This document shows positions 16,587 through 26,315 of a stretch of 64,000 bases of DNA, piece by piece. Position numbers and translations under genes: made by a program. Positions within the stretch are counted from its first letter, which is position 1. Each line of letters opens with the position of its first letter. The stretch is from Pseudomonas nunensis (lineage in GTDB: Bacteria; Pseudomonadota; Gammaproteobacteria; Pseudomonadales; Pseudomonadaceae), in assembly GCF_024296925.1 (NCBI RefSeq), contig NZ_CP101125.1, positions 6,822,501 through 6,886,500 of the forward strand, written 5' to 3'. The notes under the pieces are model-generated. The model was not told where the DNA came from. It saw nothing but the letters and a program-made list of their open reading frames with translations, and made no database searches.

Positions 16587-17642
16587 ATGAGCGCCAGCAC
16601 CTCTGCAACCCTGCGTCATGACTGGTCTTTGGCCGAAGTCAAAGCACTCTTCGTTCAGCCATTCAACGACCTGTTGTTCCAGGCGCAGACCGTGCACCGC
16701 GCGCATTTCGACGCCAACCGGGTCCAGGTTTCCACGCTGCTGTCGATCAAAACCGGCGCTTGCCCGGAAGATTGCAAATATTGTCCGCAGTCCGGTCACT
16801 ACAACACCGGCCTGGAAAAAGAAAAACTGATGGAAGTGCAGAAGGTCCTCGAAGAGGCCGCTCGCGCCAAGGCCATCGGTTCGACCCGTTTCTGCATGGG
16901 CGCGGCGTGGAAACATCCGTCGGCCAAAGACATGCCGTACGTGCTGGAGATGGTCAAGGGCGTTAAAGCCATGGGCCTGGAAACCTGCATGACCCTCGGT
17001 CGCCTCGACCAGGACCAGACCGTTGCGCTGGCCGACGCAGGCCTCGATTACTACAACCACAACCTTGATACGTCGCCGGAGTTCTACGGCAGCATCATCA
17101 CAACCCGCACCTACGGCGAGCGTCTGCAAACCCTGGCCTACGTGCGTGAATCGGGGATGAAGATCTGCTCCGGCGGCATCCTCGGCATGGGCGAGTCCCT
17201 CGACGACCGCGCCAACCTGCTGATCCAGCTGGCCAACCTGCCGGAGCATCCGGAGTCGGTGCCGATCAACATGCTGGTGAAAGTCGCTGGTACGCCGCTG
17301 GAAAACGCCGATGACATCGACCCGTTCGACTTCATCCGCATGCTCGCCGTCGCGCGCATCCTGATGCCGCAATCCCACGTACGCCTGTCCGCCGGCCGCG
17401 AAGCGATGAACGAACAAATGCAGGCCTTGGCGTTCTTTGCCGGCGCCAACTCGATTTTCTACGGCGACAAATTGCTGACCACCGCCAACCCACAGGCCGA
17501 CAAGGACATGCAACTGTTCTCACGCTTGGGCATCCTGCCGGAAGCTCGTGAAGAGCATGCGGACGAAGTGCACCAGGCCGCTATCGAGCAGGCGTTGGTT
17601 GAGCAGAAGAGCAGCGAGCAGTTCTATAACGCTGCTGTCTGA
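16587..17642 (+). CDS. bioB: Biotin synthase
   Basis: 351 residues. It is a radical-SAM enzyme that inserts sulfur into dethiobiotin. The SAM-cluster cysteines are C59, C63 and C66 ([14 protein letters not shown]). Downstream segments MCMGAAWK-type ([13 protein letters not shown]), [13 protein letters not shown] and [26 protein letters not shown] hold residues that in the family bind the auxiliary cluster and substrate. It is the first gene of the bio operon. A REPIN separates it from bioF, so expression of the later genes may be tuned at that point. Confidence 0.98.
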   Translation: MSASTSATLRHDWSLAEVKALFVQPFNDLLFQAQTVHRAHFDANRVQVSTLLSIKTGACPEDCKYCPQSGHYNTGLEKEKLMEVQKVLEEAARAKAIGSTRFCMGAAWKHPSAKDMPYVLEMVKGVKAMGLETCMTLGRLDQDQTVALADAGLDYYNHNLDTSPEFYGSIITTRTYGERLQTLAYVRESGMKICSGGILGMGESLDDRANLLIQLANLPEHPESVPINMLVKVAGTPLENADDIDPFDFIRMLAVARILMPQSHVRLSAGREAMNEQMQALAFFAGANSIFYGDKLLTTANPQADKDMQLFSRLGILPEAREEHADEVHQAAIEQALVEQKSSEQFYNAAV

Positions 17643-17657
17643 CCCGACACAAATCCA

Positions 17658-17750
17658 ATGTGGGAGCGGGCTTGCTCGCGAATGCGGAGTTTCAGTCACC
17701 ACCCATGTTGGATGTGACGGCCCCTTCGCGAGCAAGCCCGCTCCCACATT
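17658..17750. repeat. REPIN, family B, inside the bio operon
   Basis: Inverted GTGGGAGCGGGCTTGCTCGC pair with CCAAT/ATTGG flanks extending the stem. It lies between bioB and bioF within an apparently single transcription unit. Confidence 0.92.
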
Positions 17751-17789
17751 GGGATTGGGTGCATACCCATATTGATCTTCGAGGCCTGC

Positions 17790-18968
17790 ATGTCTTTCGA
17801 TCTCGCCGCACGCCTTGCTGCCCGTCGTGCTGACAATCTCTATCGCCAGCGTCCGCTGCTGGAAAGCCCCCAAGGCCCGGAAGTGGTGGTCGATGGCCAG
17901 CCGTTGCTCGCGTTTTGCAACAACGACTACCTGGGCCTGGCCAATCACCCGCAAGTGATCGAAGCCTGGCGCGCTGGTGCAGCGCGTTGGGGCGTCGGCG
18001 GCGGGGCTTCGCATTTGGTCATCGGCCACAGCACCCCGCATCACGAGTTGGAAGAGGCGCTGGCCGATCTCACCGGTCGCCCACGCGCGTTGCTGTTTAC
18101 CACCGGTTACATGGCCAACCTTGGCGCAGTCACCGCGTTGGTCGGGCAGGGCGATACGGTGCTGGAGGACCGGCTCAATCACGCGTCGCTGCTGGATGCC
18201 GGGTTGTTGTCCGGTGCGCGCTTCAATCGTTATCTGCACAACGACGCGACCAGTCTGGCCAAGCGTCTGGAAAAGGCCACCGGCAATACGCTGGTGGTCA
18301 CCGACGGCGTGTTCAGCATGGACGGCGATATCGCCGACCTGCCGGCGCTGGCGCGAGAAGCCAAGGCCAAAGGCGCGTGGCTGATGGTCGACGATGCGCA
18401 CGGTTTTGGTCCGCTGGGCGCCAATGGTGGCGGGATCGTCGAACATTTTGGTTTGAGCCAGGAGGACGTGCCGGTGTTGGTCGGCACCCTCGGCAAAGCG
18501 TTCGGTACGGCCGGGGCGTTTGTGGCGGGTAGCGAAGAGCTGATCGAGAGCCTGATCCAGTTTGCGCGTCCCTACATCTACACCACCAGCCAGCCACCGG
18601 CGCTGGCCTGCGCGACGCTGAAAAGTCTCGAATTACTGCGCAGCGAGCATTGGCGACGCGAGCACCTTAATGTGCTGATCCGTCAATTTCGTCGCGGTGC
18701 CGAGCAGATCGGCCTGGAACTCATGGACAGCTTCACACCGATCCAGCCGATCATGATCGGCGATGCCGGCCGCGCGGTGCGACTCTCGCAGATGCTGCGC
18801 GAGCGTGGCTTGATGGTCACTGCGATCCGTCCACCCACCGTGCCGGCCGGCAGTGCTCGCCTGCGGGTGACCCTGACCGCTGCCCACAGCGAAGCGCAGG
18901 TGCAGCTATTGTTAAATGGACTTGCCGATTGTTTTGCACAACTGGGACCGGAGCCAAGCCATGCGTAA
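17790..18968 (+). CDS. bioF: 8-amino-7-oxononanoate synthase
   Basis: 392 residues from ATG 17790, preceded by GAGG; the slightly longer frame uses an upstream TTG. A PLP-dependent alpha-oxoamine synthase that joins pimeloyl-ACP/CoA and alanine. Visible motifs are [37 protein letters not shown] and the PLP lysine K236 in [16 protein letters not shown]. Its stop overlaps the bioH start by 8 bases, which indicates translational coupling. Confidence 0.97.
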   Translation: MSFDLAARLAARRADNLYRQRPLLESPQGPEVVVDGQPLLAFCNNDYLGLANHPQVIEAWRAGAARWGVGGGASHLVIGHSTPHHELEEALADLTGRPRALLFTTGYMANLGAVTALVGQGDTVLEDRLNHASLLDAGLLSGARFNRYLHNDATSLAKRLEKATGNTLVVTDGVFSMDGDIADLPALAREAKAKGAWLMVDDAHGFGPLGANGGGIVEHFGLSQEDVPVLVGTLGKAFGTAGAFVAGSEELIESLIQFARPYIYTTSQPPALACATLKSLELLRSEHWRREHLNVLIRQFRRGAEQIGLELMDSFTPIQPIMIGDAGRAVRLSQMLRERGLMVTAIRPPTVPAGSARLRVTLTAAHSEAQVQLLLNGLADCFAQLGPEPSHA

Positions 18969-19692
18969 TCGACTGATTCTGCTGCCCGGTTGGGGCCTCG
19001 GGATTTCGCCGCTGGAGCCATTGGCCGCAGCCTTGCAGGGTCTGGATGAACACCTGCGGGTCGAGATCGAGCCGTTGCCGGAACTGGAGTCGGGCGAGCT
19101 GCAAGAGTGGCTCGATGAGCTGGATTCGACCGTGCCTCAGGATACCTGGCTCGGTGGCTGGTCATTGGGCGGCATGCTCGCGTCCGAGTTGGCGGCGCGG
19201 CGCGGTGATCGCTGCTGCGGCTTGCTGACCCTGGCGAGCAATCCTTCGTTTGTCGCCCATGAGCAATGGCCGAGCGCGATGCCCGGTGAGACCTTCGATG
19301 CGTTTCTGGCAGGTTGCAACGCCGATCCACGCATGACCTTGAAACGCTTTTCTCTGCTCTGCGCCCAGGGTGCCGAAGACCCACGCGGACTTTCGCGATT
19401 GTTGCTCGGTGGCGCGCCGCACGCGTCGGCGCAAGTCTTGATGAGCGGCCTGGAAGTCCTCGCGCAACTGGATACCCGGCAAGCGCTGCAGGCGTTTCGG
19501 GGTCCGCAACTGCATCTGTTCGCCGGCCTCGACGGGCTGGTCCCGGCCGAAGCGGCGGGAGACTTGCTGGCGTTGTTGCCGGATGTCGAAATCGGCCTGA
19601 TCGAACAGGCCAGCCACGCGTTTCTTCTGGAAGACCCCCACGGTGTGGCGGGGGCGATCCAGGCCTTTTTGCATGAGTCCGGTGATGACTGA
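18961..19692 (+). CDS. bioH: Pimeloyl-ACP methyl ester carboxylesterase
   Basis: 243 residues from ATG 18961, with GGAG just upstream. It is an alpha/beta hydrolase with the nucleophile elbow GWSLGG (S68), the acid in [10 protein letters not shown] and the histidine in [10 protein letters not shown]. Family knowledge: BioH removes the methyl group that BioC put on, releasing pimeloyl-ACP for BioF. It overlaps bioF by 8 bases and bioC by 8 bases. The protein is at the short end for BioH but contains the full triad. Confidence 0.95.
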   Translation: MRNRLILLPGWGLGISPLEPLAAALQGLDEHLRVEIEPLPELESGELQEWLDELDSTVPQDTWLGGWSLGGMLASELAARRGDRCCGLLTLASNPSFVAHEQWPSAMPGETFDAFLAGCNADPRMTLKRFSLLCAQGAEDPRGLSRLLLGGAPHASAQVLMSGLEVLAQLDTRQALQAFRGPQLHLFAGLDGLVPAEAAGDLLALLPDVEIGLIEQASHAFLLEDPHGVAGAIQAFLHESGDD

Positions 19693-20497
19693 TTTATCCC
19701 TTCCCAACCTACCCGCAGGCTTGCCCGACAAGCGTCAGGTGGCAGCGTCCTTTTCCCGCGCGGCGGCCAGCTACGACAGCGTGGCTGAATTGCAACGGGA
19801 TGTTGGCAGCGAGTTGTTGCGTCGGTTGCCCGATGAGTTTGTACCCGGTCGCTGGCTGGACTTGGGCTGCGGCACCGGTTATTTCAGCCGTGCACTGGGT
19901 GAGCGTTTTCCGGCGAGTCACGGTATTGCGCTGGATATCGCCGAAGGCATGCTCAATCACGCCCGACCATTGGGTGGCGCCACACACTTTATCGCTGGCG
20001 ATGCCGAGCGGTTGCCGTTGCAGGATTCAACCTGTGACCTGATCTTTTCCAGCCTCGCGGTGCAGTGGTGTTCGAACTTCGCCTCGGTGCTCAGTGAAGC
20101 GAATCGGGCATTAAAACCGGGCGGTATTTTTGCGTTTGCTAGTCTGTGTGTCGGCACGCTGTACGAATTGCGTGACAGCTGGCGTCAGGTGGATGGCATG
20201 GTGCACGTCAACCGCTTCCGCGAGTTCGAGACTTATCAACAGCTGTGCGCGGCCAGTGGATTGCAGGTCATCAGCCTGCAAACCTGCCCACATGTGCTGC
20301 ATTACCCGGATGTGCGCAGCCTGACCCATGAGCTCAAGGCGTTGGGCGCGCATAACCTGAACCCTGGTCGGCCGGGCGGTTTGACCGGCAGGGCGCGGAT
20401 CCTCGGCCTGGTCGAGGCGTATGAACAGTTTCGTCAGGCACAGGGACTGCCGGCGACTTATCAAGTGGTTTATGCCGTGTTGGAGAAACCCTTATGA
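19685..20497 (+). CDS. bioC: Malonyl-ACP O-methyltransferase
   Basis: 270 residues from ATG 19685. A class I SAM methyltransferase with motif [15 protein letters not shown] and motif II-like [13 protein letters not shown]. The N-terminal [20 protein letters not shown] stretch is the BioC hallmark. Family knowledge: it methylates malonyl-ACP to disguise it as a fatty-acid primer. ATG starts inside the end of bioH; an alternative in-frame ATG 12 bases upstream lacks a ribosome site. It overlaps bioD by 4 bases (ATGA). Confidence 0.96.
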   Translation: MTDLSLPNLPAGLPDKRQVAASFSRAAASYDSVAELQRDVGSELLRRLPDEFVPGRWLDLGCGTGYFSRALGERFPASHGIALDIAEGMLNHARPLGGATHFIAGDAERLPLQDSTCDLIFSSLAVQWCSNFASVLSEANRALKPGGIFAFASLCVGTLYELRDSWRQVDGMVHVNRFREFETYQQLCAASGLQVISLQTCPHVLHYPDVRSLTHELKALGAHNLNPGRPGGLTGRARILGLVEAYEQFRQAQGLPATYQVVYAVLEKPL

Positions 20498-21174
20498 GCG
20501 CAGCCTATTTCATCACCGGTACTGACACTGATGTCGGCAAAACCACCGTTGCTGCAGGTTTGCTGCATGCCGCGCGGTCGGCAGGGTTAAGCACCGCGGC
20601 GGGCAAACCCGTGGCTTCCGGCTGTGAGGTGACCCCTAAAGGATTGCGCAACGCCGACGCCTTGGCGTTGTTGGCGGAATGTTCGGTGCCGCTGACGTAT
20701 GCACAGGTCAATCCAGTGGCGTTCGAACCAGCGATCGCCCCGCATTTGGCGGCGCGGGAGGCGGGCATCGCTTTGACGGTGCAGTCCTTGTTAACGCCGA
20801 TGCGCGAGATCCTGGATATGAATGCGGACTTCACGCTGATCGAAGGGGCGGGCGGTTGGCGCGTGCCGTTGGCGGATCAGGATAATTTGTCGGACCTGGC
20901 GATCGCACTGGATCTGCCGGTGATTCTGGTGGTCGGTGTGCGCTTGGGTTGTATCAATCATGCGCTGTTGACGGCTGAAGCTATTGCTAACGATGGTCTG
21001 CAGTTGGCTGGATGGGTGGCCAACATCATCGAGCCGAAGACCTCGCGTCTGGAGGAGAACCTTGCCACGCTGGCCGAGCGGATACCCGCGCCGTGCCTGG
21101 GCCGGGTGCCGAAACTCAAGTCGGTGACGGCGGAGGCGGTGGCCGAGCATCTGCAGCTGGATCTGCTCGATTAA
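20494..21174 (+). CDS. bioD: Dethiobiotin synthetase
   Basis: 226 residues. An ATP-dependent carboxylase that closes the ureido ring to form dethiobiotin. The P-loop is [15 protein letters not shown] near residue 8. Further motifs are [10 protein letters not shown] and [12 protein letters not shown]. It is the last gene of the bioBFHCD run; together with BioB this completes late biotin synthesis except for BioA, which is not in the window. Confidence 0.97.
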   Translation: MSAAYFITGTDTDVGKTTVAAGLLHAARSAGLSTAAGKPVASGCEVTPKGLRNADALALLAECSVPLTYAQVNPVAFEPAIAPHLAAREAGIALTVQSLLTPMREILDMNADFTLIEGAGGWRVPLADQDNLSDLAIALDLPVILVVGVRLGCINHALLTAEAIANDGLQLAGWVANIIEPKTSRLEENLATLAERIPAPCLGRVPKLKSVTAEAVAEHLQLDLLD

Positions 21175-21283
21175 TGTTTTTGCCTATGACGCGGCACTGT
21201 GCCATTAGTGTTTTTGTCGGGTGTTTTGCTGGCGTGTCTGCTTCAATGGCCGCTGTTGTTCCTTTATCAGGACGAGTTCTCCC

Positions 21284-21580
21284 ATGGAAATCTCAGGAAG
21301 CACCGCTTTTTATGCCGGTCTGAGCACTATTCAGACAGGGCAGAACCGTGTCGATCAGGCCGCCGGCCAGATTGCCAACACCACCATTGAGCGTTCGCAG
21401 ACCAGCCAGTCTTCCGAATCTCAGGTTGATCGCCTGCGTTCGGTGGACCGCAGCCAGGAATCTGACCTGGCCAGCAACATGGTCGAGATGTCCCAAGGCA
21501 AGTTTCAGGTCGAGCTGGGCGCGAAAGTCGCCAAGGCTTCCGATGAAATGCTCGGGACGTTGATTGATACCTACGCTTGA
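21284..21580 (+). CDS. Small protein resembling joined ends of a flagellar rod protein
   Basis: 98 residues from ATG 21284. The first ~35 residues (SGSTAFYAGLSTIQTGQNRV then AAGQIANTT) look like the N-terminal helix of FlgB/FlgC/FlgG rod proteins, whose consensus ends in an NIAN-T motif. The last ~40 (DLASNMVEMSQGKFQVELGA, then ASDEMLGTLIDTYA) look like their C-terminal helix. The usual central domain is missing, replaced by a polar serine/glutamine-rich linker. There is no signal peptide. It is followed by a strong terminator and sits between bioD and the acyl-CoA dehydrogenases, a position that I recall also holds a hypothetical gene in P. aeruginosa (PA0505). Function unknown. Confidence 0.8.
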   Translation: MEISGSTAFYAGLSTIQTGQNRVDQAAGQIANTTIERSQTSQSSESQVDRLRSVDRSQESDLASNMVEMSQGKFQVELGAKVAKASDEMLGTLIDTYA

Positions 21581-21603
21581 TCGATAGCTGAACTCGCTAC
21601 TCC

Positions 21604-21630
21604 AACGCCGCGAATCTTCGCGGCGTTTTT
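21604..21630 (+). terminator. Rho-independent terminator
   Basis: Stem CGCCGCG / CGCGGCG extended by AA/TT, hexaloop AATCTT, then a run of five T. It is placed 24 bases after the small rod-like gene. Confidence 0.9.
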
Positions 21631-21857
21631 CTGCGTAAGTCCTTCTCCCTCAACTAATCTTTCCTGCATGGCCTGTTGCCTTTTCGACGGCGGCGCGCGG
21701 CTGCGTGGCCGTTGTGCACACGCGATGATGACGAACGGCAAAAGATCGGCGCTTGACAAGATTTGGTCGTAAACGTATGTTTCAAACAACTGTTTGACCG
21801 CCACAACAAATCAACGCGGTCGTTCATTCCCGGTTACATCAGCAGAGGTTTATCGCT

Positions 21858-23663
21858 ATGCCTGACTACAAGGCCCCCTTGCGTGATATTCGCTTCGTTC
21901 GTGACGAACTGCTCGGCTACGAAGCGCACTATCAGAGCCTTCCGGCTTGTGCAGACGCAACTCCGGACATGGTTGACGCCATTCTCGAAGAAGGCGCCAA
22001 GTTTTGTGAGCAGGTACTGGCTCCGCTGAACCGCGTGGGTGACACCGAAGGCTGCACCTGGAGCGAGTCCGGCGTTAAAACCCCCACTGGTTTCAAAGAA
22101 GCCTACAAACAATTCGTCGAAGGCGGCTGGCCAAGCCTGGCTCACGACGTAGAGCACGGTGGCCAAGGCCTGCCGGAGTCTCTGGGTCTGGCCGTCAGCG
22201 AAATGGTTGGCGAAGCCAACTGGTCGTGGGGCATGTACCCAGGCCTGTCCCATGGCGCGATGAACACCATTTCCGAGCACGGTACGCCTGAGCAGCAAGA
22301 GGCTTACCTGACCAAACTGGTTTCCGGCGAATGGACCGGCACCATGTGCCTGACCGAACCGCACTGCGGCACCGACCTGGGCATGTTGCGCACCAAGGCC
22401 GAACCTCAGGCCGACGGTTCCTACAAAGTCTCCGGCACCAAGATCTTCATCTCGGCCGGTGAACACGACATGGCCGACAACATCGTCCACATCGTACTGG
22501 CTCGCCTGCCGGACGCACCGGCTGGCACCAAAGGCATCTCGCTGTTTATCGTTCCCAAGTTCATGCCGAACGCTGACGGTTCGATCGGCACTCGTAACGC
22601 TGTGACCTGCGGTTCCCTGGAACACAAGATGGGCATCCACGGCAACGCCACTTGCGTGATGAACTTCGACGGGGCCACCGGTTTCCTGATCGGCCCGGCG
22701 AACAAAGGCCTGAACTGCATGTTCACCTTTATGAACACCGCTCGCCTGGGCACCGCGCTGCAAGGCCTGGCCCACGCCGAAATCGGCTTCCAGGGCGGCC
22801 TGAAATACGCTCGTGATCGTCTGCAAATGCGCTCGCTGACTGGCCCGAAAGCGCCGGAAAAAGCCGCTGACCCGATCATCGTGCATCCAGACGTACGTCG
22901 CATGCTGTTGACCATGAAGGCGTTCGCCGAAGGCAACCGCGCGATGGTTTACTTCACTGCCAAGCAGGTCGACATCGTCAAATACGGCGTGGACGAAGAA
23001 GAGAAGAAGAAAGCCGACGCACTGCTGGCCTTCATGACTCCAATCGCCAAAGCCTTCATGACTGAAGTCGGCTTCGAATCCGCTAACCACGGCGTACAAA
23101 TCTACGGCGGCCACGGCTTCATCGCCGAGTGGGGCATGGAGCAGAACGTTCGCGACAGCCGCATTTCGATGCTGTACGAAGGCACTACCGGTATCCAGGC
23201 ACTCGACCTGCTGGGCCGTAAAGTGTTGATGACCCAAGGCGAGGCCCTGAAAGGCTTCACCAAGATCGTCCACAAGTTCTGCCAGACCAACGAAGGCAAC
23301 GAAGCGGTCAAAGAGTTTGTCGAGCCATTGGCTGCGCTTAACAAAGAGTGGGGCGAACTGACCATGAAGGTCGGCATGGCTGCCATGAAAGATCGCGAAG
23401 AAGTCGGCGCGGCCTCCGTGGACTACCTGATGTACTCCGGTTACGCCTGCCTGGCCTACTTCTGGGCTGACATGGCGCGCCTGGCTGCCGAGAAACTGGC
23501 TGCCGGCACCACCGAAACGGCGTTCTACACCGCCAAGCTGCAGACTGCGCGCTTCTACTTCCAGCGCATCCTGCCGCGTACCCGCACTCACGTAGTGACC
23601 ATGCTGTCGGGCGCCAACAACCTGATGGACATGAAAGAAGAAGACTTCGCACTGGGCTACTAA
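21858..23663 (+). CDS. Acyl-CoA dehydrogenase (FadE-type, ~600 residues)
   Basis: 601 residues. It begins with the [19 protein letters not shown] leader shared by all three dehydrogenases in the window. Segments [20 protein letters not shown] (FAD contact) and [16 protein letters not shown] mark the acyl-CoA dehydrogenase core, and the catalytic base is E441 in [12 protein letters not shown]-terminal extension (residues ~470-600) is typical of the long bacterial FadE relatives. Family knowledge: oxidises acyl-CoA to enoyl-CoA, passing electrons to ETF. The corresponding P. aeruginosa gene, by synteny, is PA0506. It has its own promoter region and a strong terminator. Confidence 0.95.
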   Translation: MPDYKAPLRDIRFVRDELLGYEAHYQSLPACADATPDMVDAILEEGAKFCEQVLAPLNRVGDTEGCTWSESGVKTPTGFKEAYKQFVEGGWPSLAHDVEHGGQGLPESLGLAVSEMVGEANWSWGMYPGLSHGAMNTISEHGTPEQQEAYLTKLVSGEWTGTMCLTEPHCGTDLGMLRTKAEPQADGSYKVSGTKIFISAGEHDMADNIVHIVLARLPDAPAGTKGISLFIVPKFMPNADGSIGTRNAVTCGSLEHKMGIHGNATCVMNFDGATGFLIGPANKGLNCMFTFMNTARLGTALQGLAHAEIGFQGGLKYARDRLQMRSLTGPKAPEKAADPIIVHPDVRRMLLTMKAFAEGNRAMVYFTAKQVDIVKYGVDEEEKKKADALLAFMTPIAKAFMTEVGFESANHGVQIYGGHGFIAEWGMEQNVRDSRISMLYEGTTGIQALDLLGRKVLMTQGEALKGFTKIVHKFCQTNEGNEAVKEFVEPLAALNKEWGELTMKVGMAAMKDREEVGAASVDYLMYSGYACLAYFWADMARLAAEKLAAGTTETAFYTAKLQTARFYFQRILPRTRTHVVTMLSGANNLMDMKEEDFALGY

Positions 23664-23685
23664 GCCTTAGCGCTGTCCTTCAAAG

Positions 23686-23720
23686 GCCGCTGTTCCTTCG
23701 GGAGCAGCGGCTTTTTTTTT
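23686..23720 (+). terminator. Rho-independent terminator after the first acyl-CoA dehydrogenase
   Basis: An 11-bp stem GCCGCTGTTCC / GGAGCAGCGGC closed by a TTCG tetraloop and followed by nine T. A textbook strong terminator. Confidence 0.95.
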
Positions 23721-23892
23721 GCCTGGAATTCGAGCCCCCATTGTTGGGACCCAATCCCCGGTTTTGATGCCCCGGAATAATCGTATTGGCCGGGTAAAGC
23801 CAGACAGGCCGGGCCTTCAGCGTACTGGCAGATTAATTGCAAAACCCCTGGAAACAATAAATCGAATCAACCATGTCGTCAGGGTGAAACAC

Positions 23893-26001
23893 ATGAACAT
23901 CGTCCGAATAGTTGGTTTGGCCTGCCTGTTCGTGCTGCCCGTCCAGAGCATTCTGGCTGCGACAGCGCCCGAGATTGATGTTCCCGCCCCTGAGATCCCC
24001 ACCCTGCAATCACTGCGCGGCATGACGCCTCCCGATCCATCGGGAACCGAAGGCGGACGCAAGGTCGACTTGATGACTGACTATGTCCTCAACCGCTCGG
24101 CGGCGATCCTGCTAGGCAAAGCATTGTTCTGGGACATGGAGATCGGCAGCGATGGTTCGACCGCTTGTGCGTCCTGCCACTTTCACGCGGGGGTCGATCA
24201 CCGGATCACCAACCAGATCAACCCCGGCCAGGCGCACACCAATGCCAACGTGGCTTCGATCTTCAACAAACCGTTCGTAGCGTCCGATATCCCGGCTGAC
24301 GTGGCTTCCTATTTGACCAAATCCGGAGGCAAGGGCGGCCCGAACTACACGCTGAAGAAAACCGACTTCCCAACCCACGTGCTGGCCGATCCGCTGGACC
24401 GCAATTCGCCGATCCTTTATTCCACCGACGACGTGATCGGCTCCCAGGGCGTATTCGACGCCAACTTCGTCAAGCCGCATCAACCGCGTTTCGACAAGTG
24501 CACGCAACAACCGGACGGCATTTTCCAGGTCGGCGGCATCAACGTGCGTCGCAGTACCGGGCGCAACGCGCCGACGGTGATCAACGCCGCGTTCAACGTG
24601 CGAAATTTCTGGGATGGCCGTGCGAACAACGTGTTCAACGGCTTCTCGCCGTTCGGCAATCGCGACCCGGATGCCGGGATTTTCGTCACCGGCGATCGCG
24701 GAGGCGTGGCGACCAAAGTGCGGCTGGCACTCAAGGATGCGTCTGCGGCGTCGCAAGCCGTGGGCCCTCCCGGCAGTCCGGTGGAAATGTCCTGTGGCGG
24801 GCGCACCTTTGCGGATATTGGCCGACGCATGCTCGACACCTTGATGCTCAAGCAACAGCGGATTTCCTCAACCGATTCGGTGCTGGCCTCGGTTTCCGGC
24901 GCGCGTCGGCCGACTTACCGTGAGCTGATCAAGGCTGCATTCCAGCCACGGCTGTGGAATGCCACGCAACAGGTTTTGCTGGGCGATGCGCCGTACACCC
25001 AGATGGAGGCCAACTTCCCGCTGTTCTTCGGGCTGGCGATTCAGATGTATGAATCGACGCTGATCTCGGACCAAGCCCCGCTGGATGCCTACTTGCAGGG
25101 TAATCAGCAGGCAATGAATGCCCAGCAGGTCCAAGGCATGAACCTGTTCCTCGGCAAGGGCAAATGCATCGCTTGTCACGGCGGCGCGGAGCTGACCAAC
25201 GCCGGCAGCCGCTTGCTGTTCCATCCGCGTGAGCGCATCGAACGCATGTTGATGGCTGACAACCTCACCACGCTCTACGACAACGGCTTCTACAACACCG
25301 GTGTGCGTCCGACCTCGGAAGACCTGGCGCTCGGCGGTTCCGACGCGTGGGGCAATCCGTTGTCCTTCACCCGTGAGTACAACACCCTGTTGCAGGGCGG
25401 CAACGTGCCTGACCCGCTGGATGTCGATGTCTGCACCTTCGAAACACCGTTGAGTGCCGCATTGCCCTGCGACGCAACGCTCAAGCCCAATGTCGGTTTC
25501 CGCGATGCGGTCGATGGCGCCTTCAAGACGCCGACGCTGCGCAACATCGCGCTGACCGGGCCGTATTTCCACAACGGCAGCCGCGCGACGCTGAAACAGG
25601 TAATGGAGTTCTACAACCGCGGTGGCGACCGGCGCGGTGAGGATGCGAGCAACACCAGCGGCTTCGAACATCCGTCGGCGAATCAGCACAACGCCTCGAA
25701 CCTTGATCCGGACATGACCTCGCTGAACCTGACCCCCGATGAGGTGGATGCGCTGGTGAAATTCATGGAAGTCGGGCTGACCGATCCACGTGTTGCCTGG
25801 GAGCAGGCACCGTTTGATCACCCGTCGCTGGTCATCCCGCAAGGCCATGTGGGTGACGAAAACGCGGTGACGGCACGGCCCGTCAGTCCGAAGATTTCGA
25901 CCCGGCAGGCGCTCGATGCCCCGATTGCGCTCAAACCGATCGGAGCAGAAGGTCGCAGTGTCAGCGAGGGGCCGTTGCAGGCGTTCTATAACGATCTTTG
26001 A
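23893..26001 (+). CDS. Large diheme cytochrome c peroxidase-like protein (MauG/CcpA superfamily)
   Basis: 702 residues from ATG 23893, with a signal peptide (IVRIVGLACLFVLPVQSILA). Two haem c sites are visible: C92-A-S-C95-H96 and C425-I-A-C428-H429. The segment APTVINAAFNVRNFWDGRAN and the late segment FKTPTLRNIALTGPYFHNGS are typical of bacterial cytochrome c peroxidases and MauG relatives. It is about twice the length of a standard CcpA (~340). Periplasmic location follows from the signal. The substrate is not evident: it may be a peroxidase or an oxidase that modifies another protein or metal. It lies between two acyl-CoA dehydrogenase genes with no obvious partner. Confidence 0.88.
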   Translation: MNIVRIVGLACLFVLPVQSILAATAPEIDVPAPEIPTLQSLRGMTPPDPSGTEGGRKVDLMTDYVLNRSAAILLGKALFWDMEIGSDGSTACASCHFHAGVDHRITNQINPGQAHTNANVASIFNKPFVASDIPADVASYLTKSGGKGGPNYTLKKTDFPTHVLADPLDRNSPILYSTDDVIGSQGVFDANFVKPHQPRFDKCTQQPDGIFQVGGINVRRSTGRNAPTVINAAFNVRNFWDGRANNVFNGFSPFGNRDPDAGIFVTGDRGGVATKVRLALKDASAASQAVGPPGSPVEMSCGGRTFADIGRRMLDTLMLKQQRISSTDSVLASVSGARRPTYRELIKAAFQPRLWNATQQVLLGDAPYTQMEANFPLFFGLAIQMYESTLISDQAPLDAYLQGNQQAMNAQQVQGMNLFLGKGKCIACHGGAELTNAGSRLLFHPRERIERMLMADNLTTLYDNGFYNTGVRPTSEDLALGGSDAWGNPLSFTREYNTLLQGGNVPDPLDVDVCTFETPLSAALPCDATLKPNVGFRDAVDGAFKTPTLRNIALTGPYFHNGSRATLKQVMEFYNRGGDRRGEDASNTSGFEHPSANQHNASNLDPDMTSLNLTPDEVDALVKFMEVGLTDPRVAWEQAPFDHPSLVIPQGHVGDENAVTARPVSPKISTRQALDAPIALKPIGAEGRSVSEGPLQAFYNDL

Positions 26002-26037
26002 GTGGTCGCACTGATGCTGCTGTAAGAATGCAATTCT

Positions 26038-26154
26038 GTGGCGAGGGGGCTCGCCCCCGTTCGGCTGCGAAGCAGTCGCAAACCTACAAACACTGCGTAA
26101 CTGAAAAAATGCGGGGGCTCTTCGCGCCACAACGGGAGCAAGCCCCCTCGCCAC
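26038..26154. repeat. REPIN, family C
   Basis: Outer arms GTGGCGAGGGGGCTCGCCCC on the left and the complement of GTGGCGAGGGGGCTTGCTCC on the right; both carry substitutions relative to the copies at 3451 and 9736. It occupies the ~315-base gap between the peroxidase and the diguanylate cyclase genes. Confidence 0.88.
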
Positions 26155-26315
26155 AGGTTTCGCTCCCATTAAAAAACCTCGGTTACTCCCTCAGAAACTC
26201 AGCATTTCTGCCGTTAAAGAGACGTTCACGTGACCTGCGTCACATTTCGTGTGCTTAATCGTGCGCTTTGCAGGCACAATGCCATCAATTGCTATGCCGG
26301 GTCGGAGCTTTACCC

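Noticed and set aside
21834..23591. A 585-codon frame antisense to the first acyl-CoA dehydrogenase.
   Set aside because: Similar antisense frames occur against the paralogues at 27852-29423 and 29728-30780, because the paralogues share codon patterns, not because a gene is conserved.
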